This document shows positions 26,368-38,753 of a stretch of DNA of 64,000 bases, piece by piece; the stretch's first letter is position 1, and each line of letters begins with the position of its first letter. The notes beneath the pieces were generated by a model. It was not told where the DNA came from, ran no database searches, and saw only the letters and a list, made by a program, of their open reading frames with translations. The DNA comes from an uncultured Actinomycetes bacterium (GTDB lineage: Bacteria; Actinomycetota; Actinomycetes; Mycobacteriales; Nakamurellaceae). A program made the position numbers and the translations under genes. The stretch lies in assembly GCA_937926105.1 (NCBI GenBank), contig CALANS010000050.1:222729-286728 (forward strand), read 5' to 3'.

Positions 26368-27000
26368 ATGCGAGCCCGTTCGGCCATCATCAGCCTCGTC
26401 TGCGCGGTGGGGCTTGTTCTTTCCGGGTGCTCTTCGGACATCCCGGGCTCCGCGCGGCTGCCCGGCGCCGGTAGCGGCGCGGGAAGCGATCCGACCGCCG
26501 GGGGCCCGTCCGGGCTGCCCACCGGCGCGCCGCAGACGAGCAGCGGCCATGACGCGGGCAGCGGCACCAACAGTGGTGACGAGGGCAGCGGGAGCGACAA
26601 CGGCGGGAGCAGTACGGGAGGCGGGGCGGGCGGCATTCCCGGCCTGCCCAGCAACCTGCCGAGCGGGTTGCCCAGCGGCCTGCCGACCGATCTGGGCTCC
26701 ATTCCGGGAGTGGCCGGAGGGTGTATGGCCATCCTGGGCATCCTGACGCTCCCGGTGCTGTTCCTGGGGCCGACGCTGGGTGGTCAGCCGCTGACCCAGG
26801 AGCAGGTCGACAAGGCCTTCTCCGGACTCGGCGACGTCCCGGCCGAGTTGCAGCAGCCGGTCCAGGCGTTGCACGACGCCGCCGTGCAGGCCATCGGCAA
26901 GTCCGGAGCCGACGCCGCGGCGATCCTGGACTCCGATCAGGTGAACAGCGCCATGGACGCGATCAACAACTATGCGGACACCCAGTGCGGCGGAAGCTGA
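26368..27000 (+). CDS. Putative lipoprotein, paralogue of its downstream neighbour
   Basis: Exported lipoprotein of 210 residues with lipobox LSGC (Cys 21) after a hydrophobic signal. A Gly/Ser/Thr/Asp-rich spacer (25-95) follows, then a short repeat of LPSGLP-like units (about 95-110). The C-terminal helical domain contains VPAELQQPVQALHDAAVQAIGKSG and ends in a Cys. The ATG at 26368 has CAGGAGG at ideal spacing. Its C-terminal domain is clearly related to that of the next gene (IGKSGADAAAILDSDQV versus VGKSAVDVAEILQDEHV), so the pair arose by tandem duplication. I know no function. Confidence 0.75.
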   Translation: MRARSAIISLVCAVGLVLSGCSSDIPGSARLPGAGSGAGSDPTAGGPSGLPTGAPQTSSGHDAGSGTNSGDEGSGSDNGGSSTGGGAGGIPGLPSNLPSGLPSGLPTDLGSIPGVAGGCMAILGILTLPVLFLGPTLGGQPLTQEQVDKAFSGLGDVPAELQQPVQALHDAAVQAIGKSGADAAAILDSDQVNSAMDAINNYADTQCGGS

Positions 27001-27512
27001 CGCCCGTCGCGCTGCTGGCCGCTGCCGTGCTCGGCCTGGCCGGCTGCTCCAGCGCTACCCCGCTGTCCGGCCCGAGCGGCGCCCCGTCCGGCGCCGTCGG
27101 GTCGGGCAGCGTCGTCGATGGCACGTCCCAGTCCGCCCCAGGACCCGCCGACTCCGGCGTGGACTCCTCGGCACCGTCATCCGGCGGCGGAGCGTCGTTC
27201 GCCGGCCTGTCCCGGGCCTGCACTGCGGCGCTGAAGGCCCAGGTCGCCATCGCCACCCTGTTTTCTGGTGCGCTGGAAACCAGCAAGTCCGCCACGCTGA
27301 CCGATGCGAGGGTCTCCGGAGTCTTCGACACACTCGGGTCCCACGTTCCGAACGAGCTCTCCGGAGAGGTGAGCACCCTGCGAGATGCGGCGCAACGGTC
27401 GGTCGGCAAGTCGGCGGTCGACGTCGCCGAGATCCTGCAGGACGAGCACGTCGCGGATGCGCGCGCCGCGCTGGCAACATACGTCCGGAACTGCAGCCCA
27501 CCGACCACCTGA
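26985..27512 (+). CDS. Putative lipoprotein, second copy
   Basis: Lipoprotein of 175 residues. Start GTG at 26985 overlaps the preceding lipoprotein gene by 16 bases in another frame, so it is probably translated by coupling; there is no separate ribosome-binding site. Signal VRRKLTPVALLAAAVLGLAGC gives a lipobox LAGC with Cys 21. A Ser/Gly/Pro-rich spacer precedes a C-terminal helical domain with two Cys residues (RACTAAL, VRNC), matching the upstream paralogue. It is convergent with clpX. Function unknown. Confidence 0.7.
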   Translation: MRRKLTPVALLAAAVLGLAGCSSATPLSGPSGAPSGAVGSGSVVDGTSQSAPGPADSGVDSSAPSSGGGASFAGLSRACTAALKAQVAIATLFSGALETSKSATLTDARVSGVFDTLGSHVPNELSGEVSTLRDAAQRSVGKSAVDVAEILQDEHVADARAALATYVRNCSPPTT

Positions 27513-27557
27513 CGCCGGCGCCACCGCCCCGGTTGCTCGGTTGTACCCGAGGGCGCG

Positions 27558-28826
27558 TCAGGCGCTCTTCTCCCGTGGGGCCCGCTTGGCCGGCCGCGGC
27601 ACGATGGTCGGGTAGACGTTCTCCCGCACCGTCTGGGCGGTGACCACGACCCGCTCCACGTCGTCGCGCCCCGGTACCTCGTACATGGCGGGCAGCAGGA
27701 CCTCTTCCATGATGGCCCGCAGCCCGCGGGCGCCGGTGCCGCGCAGGATGGCCTCGTCGGCGATGGCCTCCAACGCGTCGTCCTCGAACTCCAGGGACAC
27801 GCCGTCCATGTCGAACAACCGCTGGTACTGCTTGGACAGGGCATCCCGCGGCTCGGTCAGGATCGCGACCAGCGTCTCCTTGTCCAGGTGGGTGACGGTG
27901 GCCACCACCGGCAGCCGCCCGATGAACTCAGGGATCAGCCCAAACTTGATCAGGTCCTCCGGCATCACGTCCGAGAAGATGTCCGAAGCGTCGATGTCGA
28001 ACTTGCTGCGTACCTCGGCCCCGAAGCCCAGGCCACGCTTGCCCACTCGTTCTCCGACGATCTTCTCCAGCCCGGCGAACGCCCCCGCCACGATGAACAG
28101 CACGTTCGTCGTGTCGATCTGGATGAACTCCTGGTGCGGATGCTTGCGCCCGCCCTGTGGCGGCACCGACGCGGTGGTGCCCTCCAGGATCTTCAGCAGT
28201 GCCTGCTGCACACCCTCGCCGGAGACATCCCGGGTGATCGACGGGTTCTCCGACTTGCGAGCGATCTTGTCGACCTCGTCGATGTAGATGATGCCGGTCT
28301 CGGCGCGCTTGACGTCGTAGTCGGCGGCCTGGATCAGCTTGAGCAGGATGTTCTCGACGTCCTCGCCGACATAGCCCGCCTCGGTCAGCGCCGTCGCATC
28401 GGCGATCGCGAACGGCACGTTGAGCATCTTCGCCAGGGTCTGCGCCAGGTAGGTCTTGCCGCAGCCGGTCGGCCCCAGCAGCAGGATGTTCGACTTGGCC
28501 AGTTCCACCGGCTCGGGGCCGCGGTCCGGCCCCGCCTGGATGCGCTTGTAGTGGTTGTACACGGCCACCGACAGCGCCTTCTTGGCGCTGTCCTGGCCGA
28601 TCACGTACTGGTCGAGATACTCGCGGATGGCGGTCGGCTTGGGCAACTCGTCGAGCTTGACCTCACCGGTCTCGGCGAGCTCCTCTTCGATGATCTCGTT
28701 GCACAGCTCGATGCACTCGTCGCAGATGTACACGCCGGGACCGGCGATCAGCTTCCGGACCTGTTTCTGGCTCTTCCCGCAGAAGGAGCACTTGAGCAGG
28801 TCGCCTCCGTCGCCGATGCGTGCCAT
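27558..28826 (-). CDS. clpX: ATP-dependent Clp protease ATPase subunit ClpX
   Basis: AAA+ unfoldase of 422 residues that feeds tagged proteins to ClpP1P2. The N-terminal zinc finger uses Cys 13, 16, 35 and 38. Walker A GPTGCGKT is at 118-125; Walker [11 protein letters not shown] and the sensor regions follow. The N-domain and the AAA+ module have the normal length. GAGAGG precedes the ATG. It is on the same strand as clpP2 and clpP1 but separated from them by 285 bases, so it may have its own promoter. Confidence 0.97.
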   Translation of the reverse strand: MARIGDGGDLLKCSFCGKSQKQVRKLIAGPGVYICDECIELCNEIIEEELAETGEVKLDELPKPTAIREYLDQYVIGQDSAKKALSVAVYNHYKRIQAGPDRGPEPVELAKSNILLLGPTGCGKTYLAQTLAKMLNVPFAIADATALTEAGYVGEDVENILLKLIQAADYDVKRAETGIIYIDEVDKIARKSENPSITRDVSGEGVQQALLKILEGTTASVPPQGGRKHPHQEFIQIDTTNVLFIVAGAFAGLEKIVGERVGKRGLGFGAEVRSKFDIDASDIFSDVMPEDLIKFGLIPEFIGRLPVVATVTHLDKETLVAILTEPRDALSKQYQRLFDMDGVSLEFEDDALEAIADEAILRGTGARGLRAIMEEVLLPAMYEVPGRDDVERVVVTAQTVRENVYPTIVPRPAKRAPREKSA

Positions 28827-29111
28827 AACGCCTCTCGCTCATCGCCATGGGTCGGGCCGCTGGGCCGTCACCGTCCGTCGTGCTGTGACGCTACCCGGTG
28901 GTGACGACGCGCCGGAGGGATTTCCCATCGACGATGTCGTACCGCTCCGGCACCGGTCGCACCGGCGGACGAGCGCCCCGCGGCTCGTCGAGTCCCAGCG
29001 TAACCGCCCGGACAGCCGCGCGGGCGGCCATCCACCGGCGAGCCCCACCCGGGCCGGCGACCGGGGCGGGACCGGCCGCGCGGCGCTCGGCGGCGCCCTC
29101 CCGGGCTCGGG

Positions 29112-29795
29112 TCAGTCGCCGAGCTTGCGGTAGGCCAACACCTCGTCGACCAGCCCGTAGGCCTTGGCCTCCTCGGCGGTGAGGATCTTGTCGCGGTCCA
29201 CGTCGGCGCGGACCTCCTCGGGCGTCTTGTTCGAGTGCCGGGCCAGGATCTCCTCCATGGCCGTCCGCATCCGCTGGATTTCCGCAGCCTGAATGGCCAG
29301 GTCGGACACCTGCCCGTAGGCGCCCTCCATGGCCGGCTGGTGGATCAAGATGCGCGAGTTGGGCAGTGCGAGCCGGCGCCCGGGCGTGCCGGCGGCGAGC
29401 AGCACCGCGGCAGCAGAGGCCGCCTGGCCCAGGCACACCGTCTGGATGTGCGGCCGCACGAACTGCATGGTGTCGTAGATCGCCGTCATCGATGTGAACG
29501 ACCCGCCGGGCGAGTTGATGTACATGGTGATCTCGCGGTCCGGATCGGATGATTCCAGCGTCAGCAGCTGGGCCATCACGTCGTTGGCGGACGCGTCGTC
29601 GATCTGCACCCCGAGGAAGATGATGCGTTCCTCGAACAGCTTGTTGTAGGGGTTGGACTCCTTGACGCCGTAGCTGGTGCGCTCCACAAAGGAGGGCAGC
29701 ACGTAGCGGGCCTGCGGCAGCGCCAGCGCGTTCCCGTGCGCAACACCGGCCGGGCCGGCGGGGATTCTGGTCATGATCTGGTCCGCTCCGCTCAC
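29112..29795 (-). CDS. clpP2: ATP-dependent Clp protease proteolytic subunit ClpP2
   Basis: Serine protease subunit of 227 residues. The catalytic triad is Ser 127 (GQAASAAA), His 152 (ILIHQPA) and Asp 202. The N-terminus ([28 protein letters not shown]) is that of mycobacterial ClpP2. The GTG at 29795 overlaps the clpP1 stop (GTGA); an ATG at 29774 is an alternative start. In actinobacteria ClpP1 and ClpP2 form a mixed 14-mer and neither works alone, so the two are co-expressed. Confidence 0.95.
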   Translation of the reverse strand: MSGADQIMTRIPAGPAGVAHGNALALPQARYVLPSFVERTSYGVKESNPYNKLFEERIIFLGVQIDDASANDVMAQLLTLESSDPDREITMYINSPGGSFTSMTAIYDTMQFVRPHIQTVCLGQAASAAAVLLAAGTPGRRLALPNSRILIHQPAMEGAYGQVSDLAIQAAEIQRMRTAMEEILARHSNKTPEEVRADVDRDKILTAEEAKAYGLVDEVLAYRKLGD

Positions 29796-30484
29796 TTGCT
29801 CGACTTGCGCGCTGACGACCCGGCAGAACCGGCAGCCTCACCGGCCCGCGCGGCGCGCGAGATCACCTTGTCGATGAATCCGTACTCCAGCGCCTCGGCG
29901 GCGGTGAACCACCTGTCCCGGTCGGAGTCGGCGACGATCCGCTCCACACTCTGCCCGGTGTGCTGGGCGATCAGCTCGGCCATCTCCTGCTTGGAACGCT
30001 CCAGCATGTCGGCCTGGATGGCGATGTCGGCGGCGGTGCCGCCCACCCCAGCGCTGGGCTGGTGCATCAGGATGCGCGCATGCGGCAACGCGGCCCGCTT
30101 ACCGGGGGCGCCGGCGGTCAGCAGGAACTGTCCCATCGACGCGGCCAGCCCCATCGCCGTGGTGGCCACGTCCGGCTCGATGAGCACCATCGTGTCGTAG
30201 ATCGCCATGCCCGCGGTGACACTGCCGCCGGGCGAGTTGATGTAGAGCGTGATGTCCTTCTCGGGATCCTCCGCGGCCAACAGCAGCAACTGCGCGGTGA
30301 TCTCGTTGGCGTTGGAGTCCTTGACCTCCGAGCCAAGGATGATGATCCGCTCGCGCAGCAGGCGCTCGGACACCGAGTCGCTCAGGGACAGACCGGGGGT
30401 GCCACGCATCACGGCGGGCAGGATCTCCGGCGCGGCCTGCTCGATGGCGGCCAATGGGTGGGCCCCGGCGCTGACGTGGGTCAC
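29792..30484 (-). CDS. clpP1: ATP-dependent Clp protease proteolytic subunit ClpP1
   Basis: Partner protease subunit of 230 residues, with Ser 116 (GLAASMGQF), His 141 (ILMHQPS) and Asp 190 as the triad. The GTG at 30484 is preceded by AAGGAG, which is better than the upstream ATG at 30520. It has a Ser/Ala/Lys-rich tail after residue 215. It overlaps clpP2 by four bases. Gene order tig-clpP1-clpP2-clpX on one strand matches mycobacteria. Confidence 0.95.
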   Translation of the reverse strand: MTHVSAGAHPLAAIEQAAPEILPAVMRGTPGLSLSDSVSERLLRERIIILGSEVKDSNANEITAQLLLLAAEDPEKDITLYINSPGGSVTAGMAIYDTMVLIEPDVATTAMGLAASMGQFLLTAGAPGKRAALPHARILMHQPSAGVGGTAADIAIQADMLERSKQEMAELIAQHTGQSVERIVADSDRDRWFTAAEALEYGFIDKVISRAARAGEAAGSAGSSARKSSK

Positions 30485-30656
30485 TTCGTCTCCTTGGGTG
30501 GGTGTGGCGGCGACCAGCACCGCCGGCCGTCATCGACCCTAACGACGCGGCCGCCGCCAACGATGCCCGGATCGGGCGGTGTTCGCTGTCGGCGTGATCA
30601 CTCCGCCGCAGAACGCCCCGAGCGGGTGGGCTCCGCGGCGGGATCAGACCGGTCGA

Positions 30657-32108
30657 TCAGGCCTTGGCGGGCTCGGGGCTGGGGTCGGTGGCCGCCGCGG
30701 TCGCGTCACCGCTCCCCGCGTCACCGCTCGCCTGGGCGGCATCGTCACCGCTCGTTGCGTCACCCTCCGGCGCGTCCTCCTCGATGGCCTCGATACCGAA
30801 CAGGGTGGGCACATCCAGGGTGGCCCCCGACGTTTCGGTGATCGTCGCCTGCTGCACGGCCGCCATCAGGGCCTTGCCGCGGCGCACCTCGGAGAAGATG
30901 CCGGCGATCTGGCCGGCCTCCTGCAGCCGCTGGAAGTACTCGTCGGGGGCGATCCCGAAGCGCCGCGCGTTGTACATGACCCGCTCGGTGAACTCCTCCT
31001 GGGTGACCCCCACCTGGTAGCGCTCGGCCAGCGCGTCCAGCAACAGCTGGGTGCGGACGGCCTCCTCGGCGGAGGCGGCGATGTCGGCGTCCAACTCCTC
31101 GCGAGTTTGCCCGATGCTCTCCAGGTGCTCGGCCAGGGCCTGCTCGTTGTGATCGAAGGTGTGAATGGCCTCGTGCTGACGGGCGTCCACTTCGGCCTTG
31201 CGGGCCCCCTCCGGGACGGCGATGTCGGTGGCCCCCAACAGCGCGGCCAGCACCTTGTCCCTCGCCTCGGCGCCCCGCTGCAGGTTCTTCACCCGGCGAA
31301 TCTTCTCGGCCAGGTCGGCGCGCAACTCCTGCACGGTGTCGAACTCGCTGGCCAACTGCGCGAAGTCCTCGTCCACCTCCGGCAGGGTGCGCTCGGCGAC
31401 CGCGGTGACGGTGGCGGTGATCTGCGCCTGCTCACCGGCGTGTTCCCCGGCCACCAGGGCGCTGTCGAAGGTCGTCGATTCGCCGGCGGACAGGCCGGTG
31501 ACGGCGTCGTCGATGCCGTCCACCAGCTCGCCCGAGCCCACCCGGTAGGTCAGGCCGTCCGCAGTGGCATCGGCCAGTTCCTCGTCACCGATCGCGGCGC
31601 GCAGGTCAAGGGTGACCAGGTCGCCGTCCGCGGCGGGCCGATCCACGGTCGTGGTGGTGGCGAACCGCTCCTGCAGCGCCTGCACCTGCTCGTCGACCTC
31701 GGCGTCGGTCACCTCGACGTCGTCGACGGTGACGGCGATGGTGCCGGCGTCGGGAACCTCGAACTCGGGGCGGACGTCGACCTCAGCGGTGAACTCGACG
31801 CAGTCACCGTCCTCGATCTTGCTGATCTCGATCTCCGGCTGGCTCAGCACGGCCAGGTTCTCCGCCGTCACGGCCTCACCGAACTTGGCAGGCACCGCGT
31901 CGTTGACCACCTCGGTGAGGATCGCGCCGCGGCCCAGCCGGGCGTCCAAGATCTTCGCCGGTACCTTGCCGGGGCGGAAACCAGGAATGCGCACCTGACC
32001 TGCCAGGGTGCGGTAGGCCTTGTCGAAGTGCGGCTTGAGTTCGTCGAACCCGACCTCGACGGTGAGCTTCACCCTTGTCGGGTTCAGGTGCTCGACGGTG
32101 CTCTTCAC
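30657..32108 (-). CDS. tig: Trigger factor chaperone
   Basis: Ribosome-associated chaperone and prolyl isomerase of 483 residues. The ribosome-docking signature GFRPGK is at 43-48. The FKBP-type domain lies near 165-250 and the helical C-terminal arms follow. The tail after about 440 is Ala/Asp/Gly/Ser-rich (GDATSGDDAAQASGDAGSG), longer than in E. coli but common in actinobacteria. The GTG at 32108 has GAGGAG upstream; the frame continues further but without homology. It precedes clpP1 on the same strand, 172 bases away. Confidence 0.96.
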   Translation of the reverse strand: MKSTVEHLNPTRVKLTVEVGFDELKPHFDKAYRTLAGQVRIPGFRPGKVPAKILDARLGRGAILTEVVNDAVPAKFGEAVTAENLAVLSQPEIEISKIEDGDCVEFTAEVDVRPEFEVPDAGTIAVTVDDVEVTDAEVDEQVQALQERFATTTTVDRPAADGDLVTLDLRAAIGDEELADATADGLTYRVGSGELVDGIDDAVTGLSAGESTTFDSALVAGEHAGEQAQITATVTAVAERTLPEVDEDFAQLASEFDTVQELRADLAEKIRRVKNLQRGAEARDKVLAALLGATDIAVPEGARKAEVDARQHEAIHTFDHNEQALAEHLESIGQTREELDADIAASAEEAVRTQLLLDALAERYQVGVTQEEFTERVMYNARRFGIAPDEYFQRLQEAGQIAGIFSEVRRGKALMAAVQQATITETSGATLDVPTLFGIEAIEEDAPEGDATSGDDAAQASGDAGSGDATAAATDPSPEPAKA

Positions 32109-32202
32109 GTGCTGGACTCCTCGGCGGGTCGTGATGGTGGTCGGGTGGCGGCGGCTGTCGAGTGTCCCCCACGTCGCTACGCTCCGCGGGAGGTACCCCC
32201 TG

Positions 32203-32276
32203 TCGGGGTGACAGGATTTGAACCTGCGACATCCTGCTCCCAAAGCAGGCGCGCTACCAAGCTGCGCTACACCCCG
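32203..32276 (-). tRNA. tRNA-Pro (TGG anticodon)
   Basis: On the minus strand the acceptor stem CGGGGTG pairs with CACCCCG. The anticodon stem is CCTGC/GCAGG around loop TTTGGGA, giving anticodon TGG. The T arm contains GGTTCAAATCC. CCA is not encoded. Confidence 0.95.
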
Positions 32277-32374
32277 GTGCGCGCCGTGGCCCGAGCCGGT
32301 GACCTGGGTACCAGGGCGCGAGCACAGCCTACCGCCCGATACGATGGCCGGGTGCCCCGCTGCGGGCACACCCG

Positions 32375-32445
32375 GCGGGCGTAGCTCAATGGTAGAGCCT
32401 CAGTCTTCCAAACTGATGACGCGAGTTCGATTCTCGTCGCCCGCT
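32375..32445 (+). tRNA. tRNA-Gly (TCC anticodon)
   Basis: Acceptor stem GCGGGCG pairs with CGCCCGC. The anticodon loop CTTCCAA gives TCC, and the T arm carries GTTCGATTC. It is 71 bases long without encoded CCA. It lies 99 bases from the divergent tRNA-Pro and 42 bases before the phosphofructokinase gene. Confidence 0.95.
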
Positions 32446-32487
32446 CGGCACGACCGGTACCGGCACCGGCAAGGAAGGCACTGGGAG

Positions 32488-33699
32488 ATGGCTGTCCGTA
32501 GGGTTGCGTTGCTCACCGCCGGCGGGTTCGCTCCCTGCCTGTCGTCGGCGATCGGCGGGCTGATCGAGCGATACACCGAACTGGCACCCGACGTGGAGAT
32601 CATCGCCTACCGGCACGGCTACTCCGGGCTGCTGGCCGGCGACAGCGTCACGGTCACCCCCGCCATCCGAACCCGGGCGGGCCTGCTGCATTCCTACGGC
32701 GGCTCCCCCATCGGCAACTCGCGGGTCAAGCTGACCAACTCCGCCGACCTGATCAAGCGGGGGCTGATCGCCGAGGGGCAGGATCCGCTGCAGGTGGCGG
32801 CAGACCGACTGACCGGTGACGGCGTCGACGTGCTGCACACCATCGGCGGCGACGACACCAACACCACGGCAGCGGACCTGGCGGCCTTCCTGGCCGAGCA
32901 GGGCCACCCGCTGACGGTGGTGGGTCTGCCCAAGACGATCGACAACGACGTGGCCCCGATCCGGCAGACCCTCGGGGCGTTGACCGCCGCCGAACAGGGC
33001 GCGCTGTTCGCCCGCAACATCGTCGCCGAGCACAACTCGGGCGCCCGAATGCTGATCGTGCACGAGGTGATGGGCCGCGGCTGTGGCTGGTTGACGGCGG
33101 CCACGGCACGGGCCTACCGGGGCTGGCTGGACACCCGGGAGTGGCTGCCGGAGATCGGCCTGTCCCGCGAGGCCTGGGACGTGCACGCGGTGTACCTGCC
33201 GGAGATGGCACTGGACCTGGACGCCGAGGCCGAGCGGCTACGGGCGGTGATGGATACCGTGGGCAACGTCACGATCTTCCTGTCCGAGGGCGCCGGGACC
33301 ACCGAGATCGTCGCCCAGCTTGAGGCAGCCGGTGAGCAGGTGGCCCGGGACGCGTTCGGGCACGTGCGGCTGGACGAGATCAACCCAGGGGCCTGGTTCG
33401 GCAAGCAGTTCGCCGCCCGGCTGGGTGCGGAGAAGGTCATGGTGCAAAAGTCGGGGTACTTCTCCCGCTCGGCGGCGGCCAACGCCGAGGATCTGCGGCT
33501 GATCAAGGCGATGACGGATCTGGCGGTGGACTGCGCGCTGCGCGGCGTGCCAGGCGTGATCGGGCACGACATCGAGCGCGGGAACGTGCTCCGCGCCATC
33601 GAGTTCGACCGGATCGCCGGCGGCAAGCCGTTCGACATCGCCGAGGCGTGGTTCACCGAGTTGCTGGCCGGCATCGGGCAGCAGCTCGGCCGGCGCTGA
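32488..33699 (+). CDS. 6-phosphofructokinase, pyrophosphate-type
   Basis: Glycolytic kinase of 403 residues. GGDD at 120-123 (Asp instead of the Gly of ATP enzymes) and PKTIDND at 148-154 are the residues that distinguish PPi-dependent PFKs. MGRGCGWL (195-202) is the sugar-binding segment. It therefore probably phosphorylates fructose 6-phosphate with pyrophosphate, reversibly. AAGGAAGG lies 11 bases before the ATG. It sits directly after tRNA-Gly, where mycobacteria have other genes (lipP, nei), so this is a lineage-specific neighbour. Confidence 0.9.
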   Translation: MAVRRVALLTAGGFAPCLSSAIGGLIERYTELAPDVEIIAYRHGYSGLLAGDSVTVTPAIRTRAGLLHSYGGSPIGNSRVKLTNSADLIKRGLIAEGQDPLQVAADRLTGDGVDVLHTIGGDDTNTTAADLAAFLAEQGHPLTVVGLPKTIDNDVAPIRQTLGALTAAEQGALFARNIVAEHNSGARMLIVHEVMGRGCGWLTAATARAYRGWLDTREWLPEIGLSREAWDVHAVYLPEMALDLDAEAERLRAVMDTVGNVTIFLSEGAGTTEIVAQLEAAGEQVARDAFGHVRLDEINPGAWFGKQFAARLGAEKVMVQKSGYFSRSAAANAEDLRLIKAMTDLAVDCALRGVPGVIGHDIERGNVLRAIEFDRIAGGKPFDIAEAWFTELLAGIGQQLGRR

Positions 33700-33715
33700 C
33701 CGGGACGCGGCAACG

Positions 33716-34186
33716 ATGCCCGAGCAGTCGCCGACACCCGCTCCGCCCGGCCGGTCCCGCCGGCGTCGGGCCACATCCGGCAGCCCGGCCGATGCGCCCC
33801 CCGCGCCGGTGGTGCCGTCGACCTCCCCGTCACCGCCCACCGACCCGCCGGCCCGCAGGACCCGGCGCGCCCGGCCGGACTCGCCGAGCGAGCGAGGCCT
33901 GCGCGCGTTGGTGACCACCCGGCCCACCCAGCTGACCCCCACGATCGCGCTGCGGGCGCGGGAGGTGGCCACCCCCACCGCGCAGGATCTGGCGGCCGCC
34001 GGGGCGGATCTGGTGTTGATCCGACGCAACTACGTGCCGCCGGCGCCACTGCCGACCGGGCGTCGCAGCGCACGCTCCGGGAACCGTCGGGGCCGGGGCG
34101 GCAGGTCGGGCCGGGCCGGCGAGAACCCCGGCGAGGGCGGCAACTCTCAGGAGGACAGCACCGGGGGCACCGGGTCTGCCTCGTAG
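33716..34186 (+). CDS. Hypothetical Pro/Arg-rich protein
   Basis: Possible protein of 156 residues, 16 bases after the phosphofructokinase stop. The ends are disordered and rich in Pro, Ser, Arg and Gly. A short central segment looks structured: LRALVTTRPTQLTPTIALRAREVATPTAQDLAAAGADLVLIRRNY. Its last 40 bases overlap the 3' end of rpiB on the opposite strand. Ribosome-binding support is weak. It could be a real low-complexity protein, or a frame kept open by high GC. Confidence 0.45.
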   Translation: MPEQSPTPAPPGRSRRRRATSGSPADAPPAPVVPSTSPSPPTDPPARRTRRARPDSPSERGLRALVTTRPTQLTPTIALRAREVATPTAQDLAAAGADLVLIRRNYVPPAPLPTGRRSARSGNRRGRGGRSGRAGENPGEGGNSQEDSTGGTGSAS

Positions 34187-34617
34187 GCGGCCAGTTCGGC
34201 GATCCGCCGGGCGTGCCGCTCCGCCCCGGAGAATCCGGTCGTGAGGAACAGCTCGACCAGCATGGCGGCCGTGAGCTCGTCGTGCATCCGGGCGCCGATG
34301 GCCACCACGTTGGCGTCGTTGTGTTCGCGGGCCAGCCGGGCGGTGTCCTCATTCCATGCCAGTGCGGCGCGCACCCCTGCGACCTTGTTGGCGGCGATCT
34401 GTTCGCCGTTGCCGGACCCGCCGATCACCACGCCCAGGCTGCCCGGGTCGGCCGCCACCCGCCGACCGGCCTCGATGCAGAACGGCGGGTAGTCGTCCTC
34501 GGAGTCGAAGCGATGGGCGCCGACGTCGATGGTCTGGTAGCCCTGCCCGGCCAGCCGGCCCATCAGGAAGTTCTTCAGGTCGAACCCAGCGTGGTCGCTG
34601 GCCAGGTAGACGCGCAT
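34147..34617 (-). CDS. rpiB: Ribose-5-phosphate isomerase B
   Basis: Pentose phosphate pathway isomerase of 156 residues, RpiB/LacAB fold. N-terminus RVYLASDHAGFDLK; active-site segment GGSGNGEQIAANK. Glu 72 stands where the mycobacterial type uses Glu as the catalytic base rather than the Cys of E. coli. His and Arg phosphate ligands are in EHNDANVVAIGARMH. It reads in the same direction as the following DsbA-like gene of the conserved block. Confidence 0.94.
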   Translation of the reverse strand: MRVYLASDHAGFDLKNFLMGRLAGQGYQTIDVGAHRFDSEDDYPPFCIEAGRRVAADPGSLGVVIGGSGNGEQIAANKVAGVRAALAWNEDTARLAREHNDANVVAIGARMHDELTAAMLVELFLTTGFSGAERHARRIAELAAYEADPVPPVLSS

Positions 34618-34654
34618 GCCGATCAGTGTGGCAGGCGCCGATGATGGGTCGCCG

Positions 34655-35251
34655 TCACGGCACCACCATGACCGGGAACTTCTGGCTGGCGACTACCGCG
34701 CGGGACACCGAGCCGCTGGCGATGCGATGCAGGAACTCGGCGAATCCACTGTGCCGCTTGCCGACCACCAGGCAGGCGGCGTCCCGCTCGTCGGCGATCC
34801 GGATCAGTTCGGCGGCCGCGTCACCGCTGGTGGACACCAGCTCCCAGGACACCCCGCTCAGCTCGCCGCTGGCGGTCAAATCGGCCGACAGCGACGCCTC
34901 CAGGGCGTCCTCCGCGCTCTCGTCCAGCTCCATCTCCTCGGGGATCGGGACGTAACCCTCCACCAGTGGCACCGCGCGACGGCGGACGTGCACCGCGAGC
35001 ACCGGGCGGCCCAGCGAGCGTGCCAGGAACACCGCAGCGCGCAGCGGGCGGCTGCAGGCGGGTACCTCGTCCACACCGACCACCACCGGCCCGGCACGCA
35101 AGTCGGGCGGCAGCGGAATACCGGCCGGGCTCAGTGGACGAGCGGATACCGGCGGCGGCCCGCCAGACGGGGTGGGGTCGGTGGCCCCGCTGCCCGGCTC
35201 GGCACCGCCGCCGACCGACGCGTCGCGCCCGTCCTGTGCCATCGCTGTCAT
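34655..35251 (-). CDS. Universal stress protein family protein
   Basis: UspA-like protein of 198 residues with one Usp domain after a 50-residue Gly/Pro/Ser-rich N-terminal extension. Domain start is GPVVVGVDEVP; the C-terminal ATP-binding pattern G-x2-G-x9-G-S is seen in GKRHSGFAEFLHRIASGSVSRAVV. The ATG at 35251 is preceded by GGAGGTGG. It sits between rpiB and the DsbA-like gene on the same strand. Stress role is family knowledge only. Confidence 0.82.
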   Translation of the reverse strand: MTAMAQDGRDASVGGGAEPGSGATDPTPSGGPPPVSARPLSPAGIPLPPDLRAGPVVVGVDEVPACSRPLRAAVFLARSLGRPVLAVHVRRRAVPLVEGYVPIPEEMELDESAEDALEASLSADLTASGELSGVSWELVSTSGDAAAELIRIADERDAACLVVGKRHSGFAEFLHRIASGSVSRAVVASQKFPVMVVP

Positions 35252-35377
35252 CTGCCACCTCCACGGTGCCCGGTCGCCTGGAAGATCGGAGCGCCACAGG
35301 TTCGCTGCCGCGCCGGATGTGGTCACAGGGTGGCACATCCGGGCAGAAATTGCGCGCGTCGGGGTGGGCGGCCCTGA

Positions 35378-36049
35378 TCAGTCGGTGGGCAGGTTGGTCC
35401 GAGGATATTCGGTGCGCTCACGCTTGAGCTCGAAGAAGTACGGGAAGGAGGCCAACGTGACGGTGGCGTCCCACAGCCGACCGGCCTGCTCACCCCGGGG
35501 CACTCGAGTGATCACGGGGCCGAAGAAGGCCACTCCGTTCACGTGGATGGTGGGCGTGCCCACCCCCTTGCCGACCTTGTCCATGCCGGCGTGGTGGCTG
35601 GCGCGCAATTCCTCGTCGTAGTCGGTGCTGCGGGCCGCGTCGGCGAGGTCGGCGGGCAGCCCCAGCTCCGCGAGTGACTCGGCGATCACCGCGCCGACGT
35701 CCTTGTTCTCGCGGTCGTGCACCCTGGTGCCCATCGCGGTATACAGCGGGCCGAGGACGGCATCACCAGCCCGGGCGGCTGCCGCGACGACGACCCGCGG
35801 CATCCACCAGACCTCCCGCTCGAGGTAGTCAGCCGGCGGATCCTCCGGCTCGTTGAGCACGGCCAGGCTCATGGCGTGCCAGCGCACGTCGATGTCACGG
35901 ACCTTCGCCACCTCGACGATCCACCGCGAGGTAACCCAACAGAACGGGCAGAGCGGGTCGAACCAGAAATCGGCCACCGAGCGGGTCGCCGGGGTGCGCC
36001 GCACCGACGGCGCGGGTCCGACGTGCACGTGCTCATCGAGCTGGGTCAT
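35378..36049 (-). CDS. DsbA-family oxidoreductase (mycothiol-linked, Rv2466c-like)
   Basis: Thioredoxin-fold protein of 223 residues with active-site CPFC (Cys 34 and 37) in DFWFDPLCPFCWVTSRW. There is no signal peptide, so it is cytoplasmic. Position next to rpiB and pepN matches M. tuberculosis Rv2466c, a mycothiol-dependent reductase. The ATG at 36049 follows GAGGGGG. It is divergent from pepN with a 140-base shared promoter region. Confidence 0.88.
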   Translation of the reverse strand: MTQLDEHVHVGPAPSVRRTPATRSVADFWFDPLCPFCWVTSRWIVEVAKVRDIDVRWHAMSLAVLNEPEDPPADYLEREVWWMPRVVVAAAARAGDAVLGPLYTAMGTRVHDRENKDVGAVIAESLAELGLPADLADAARSTDYDEELRASHHAGMDKVGKGVGTPTIHVNGVAFFGPVITRVPRGEQAGRLWDATVTLASFPYFFELKRERTEYPRTNLPTD

Positions 36050-36189
36050 GGATTCCCCCTCGTAGGTCAGGGCGACCCGTTCGACCGGTCGCACTCGGCA
36101 CAACCTCGGGCACCGTAGGGTTGTTCCAGCGTCGCGCCCGGCGTGGCGCGCATCACGGTGCACTCGCAGACCACCTGGAAGGACCGTCC

Positions 36190-38739
<2,550 letters not shown>

Positions 38740-38753
38740 TCCGGCGGGGCCGG

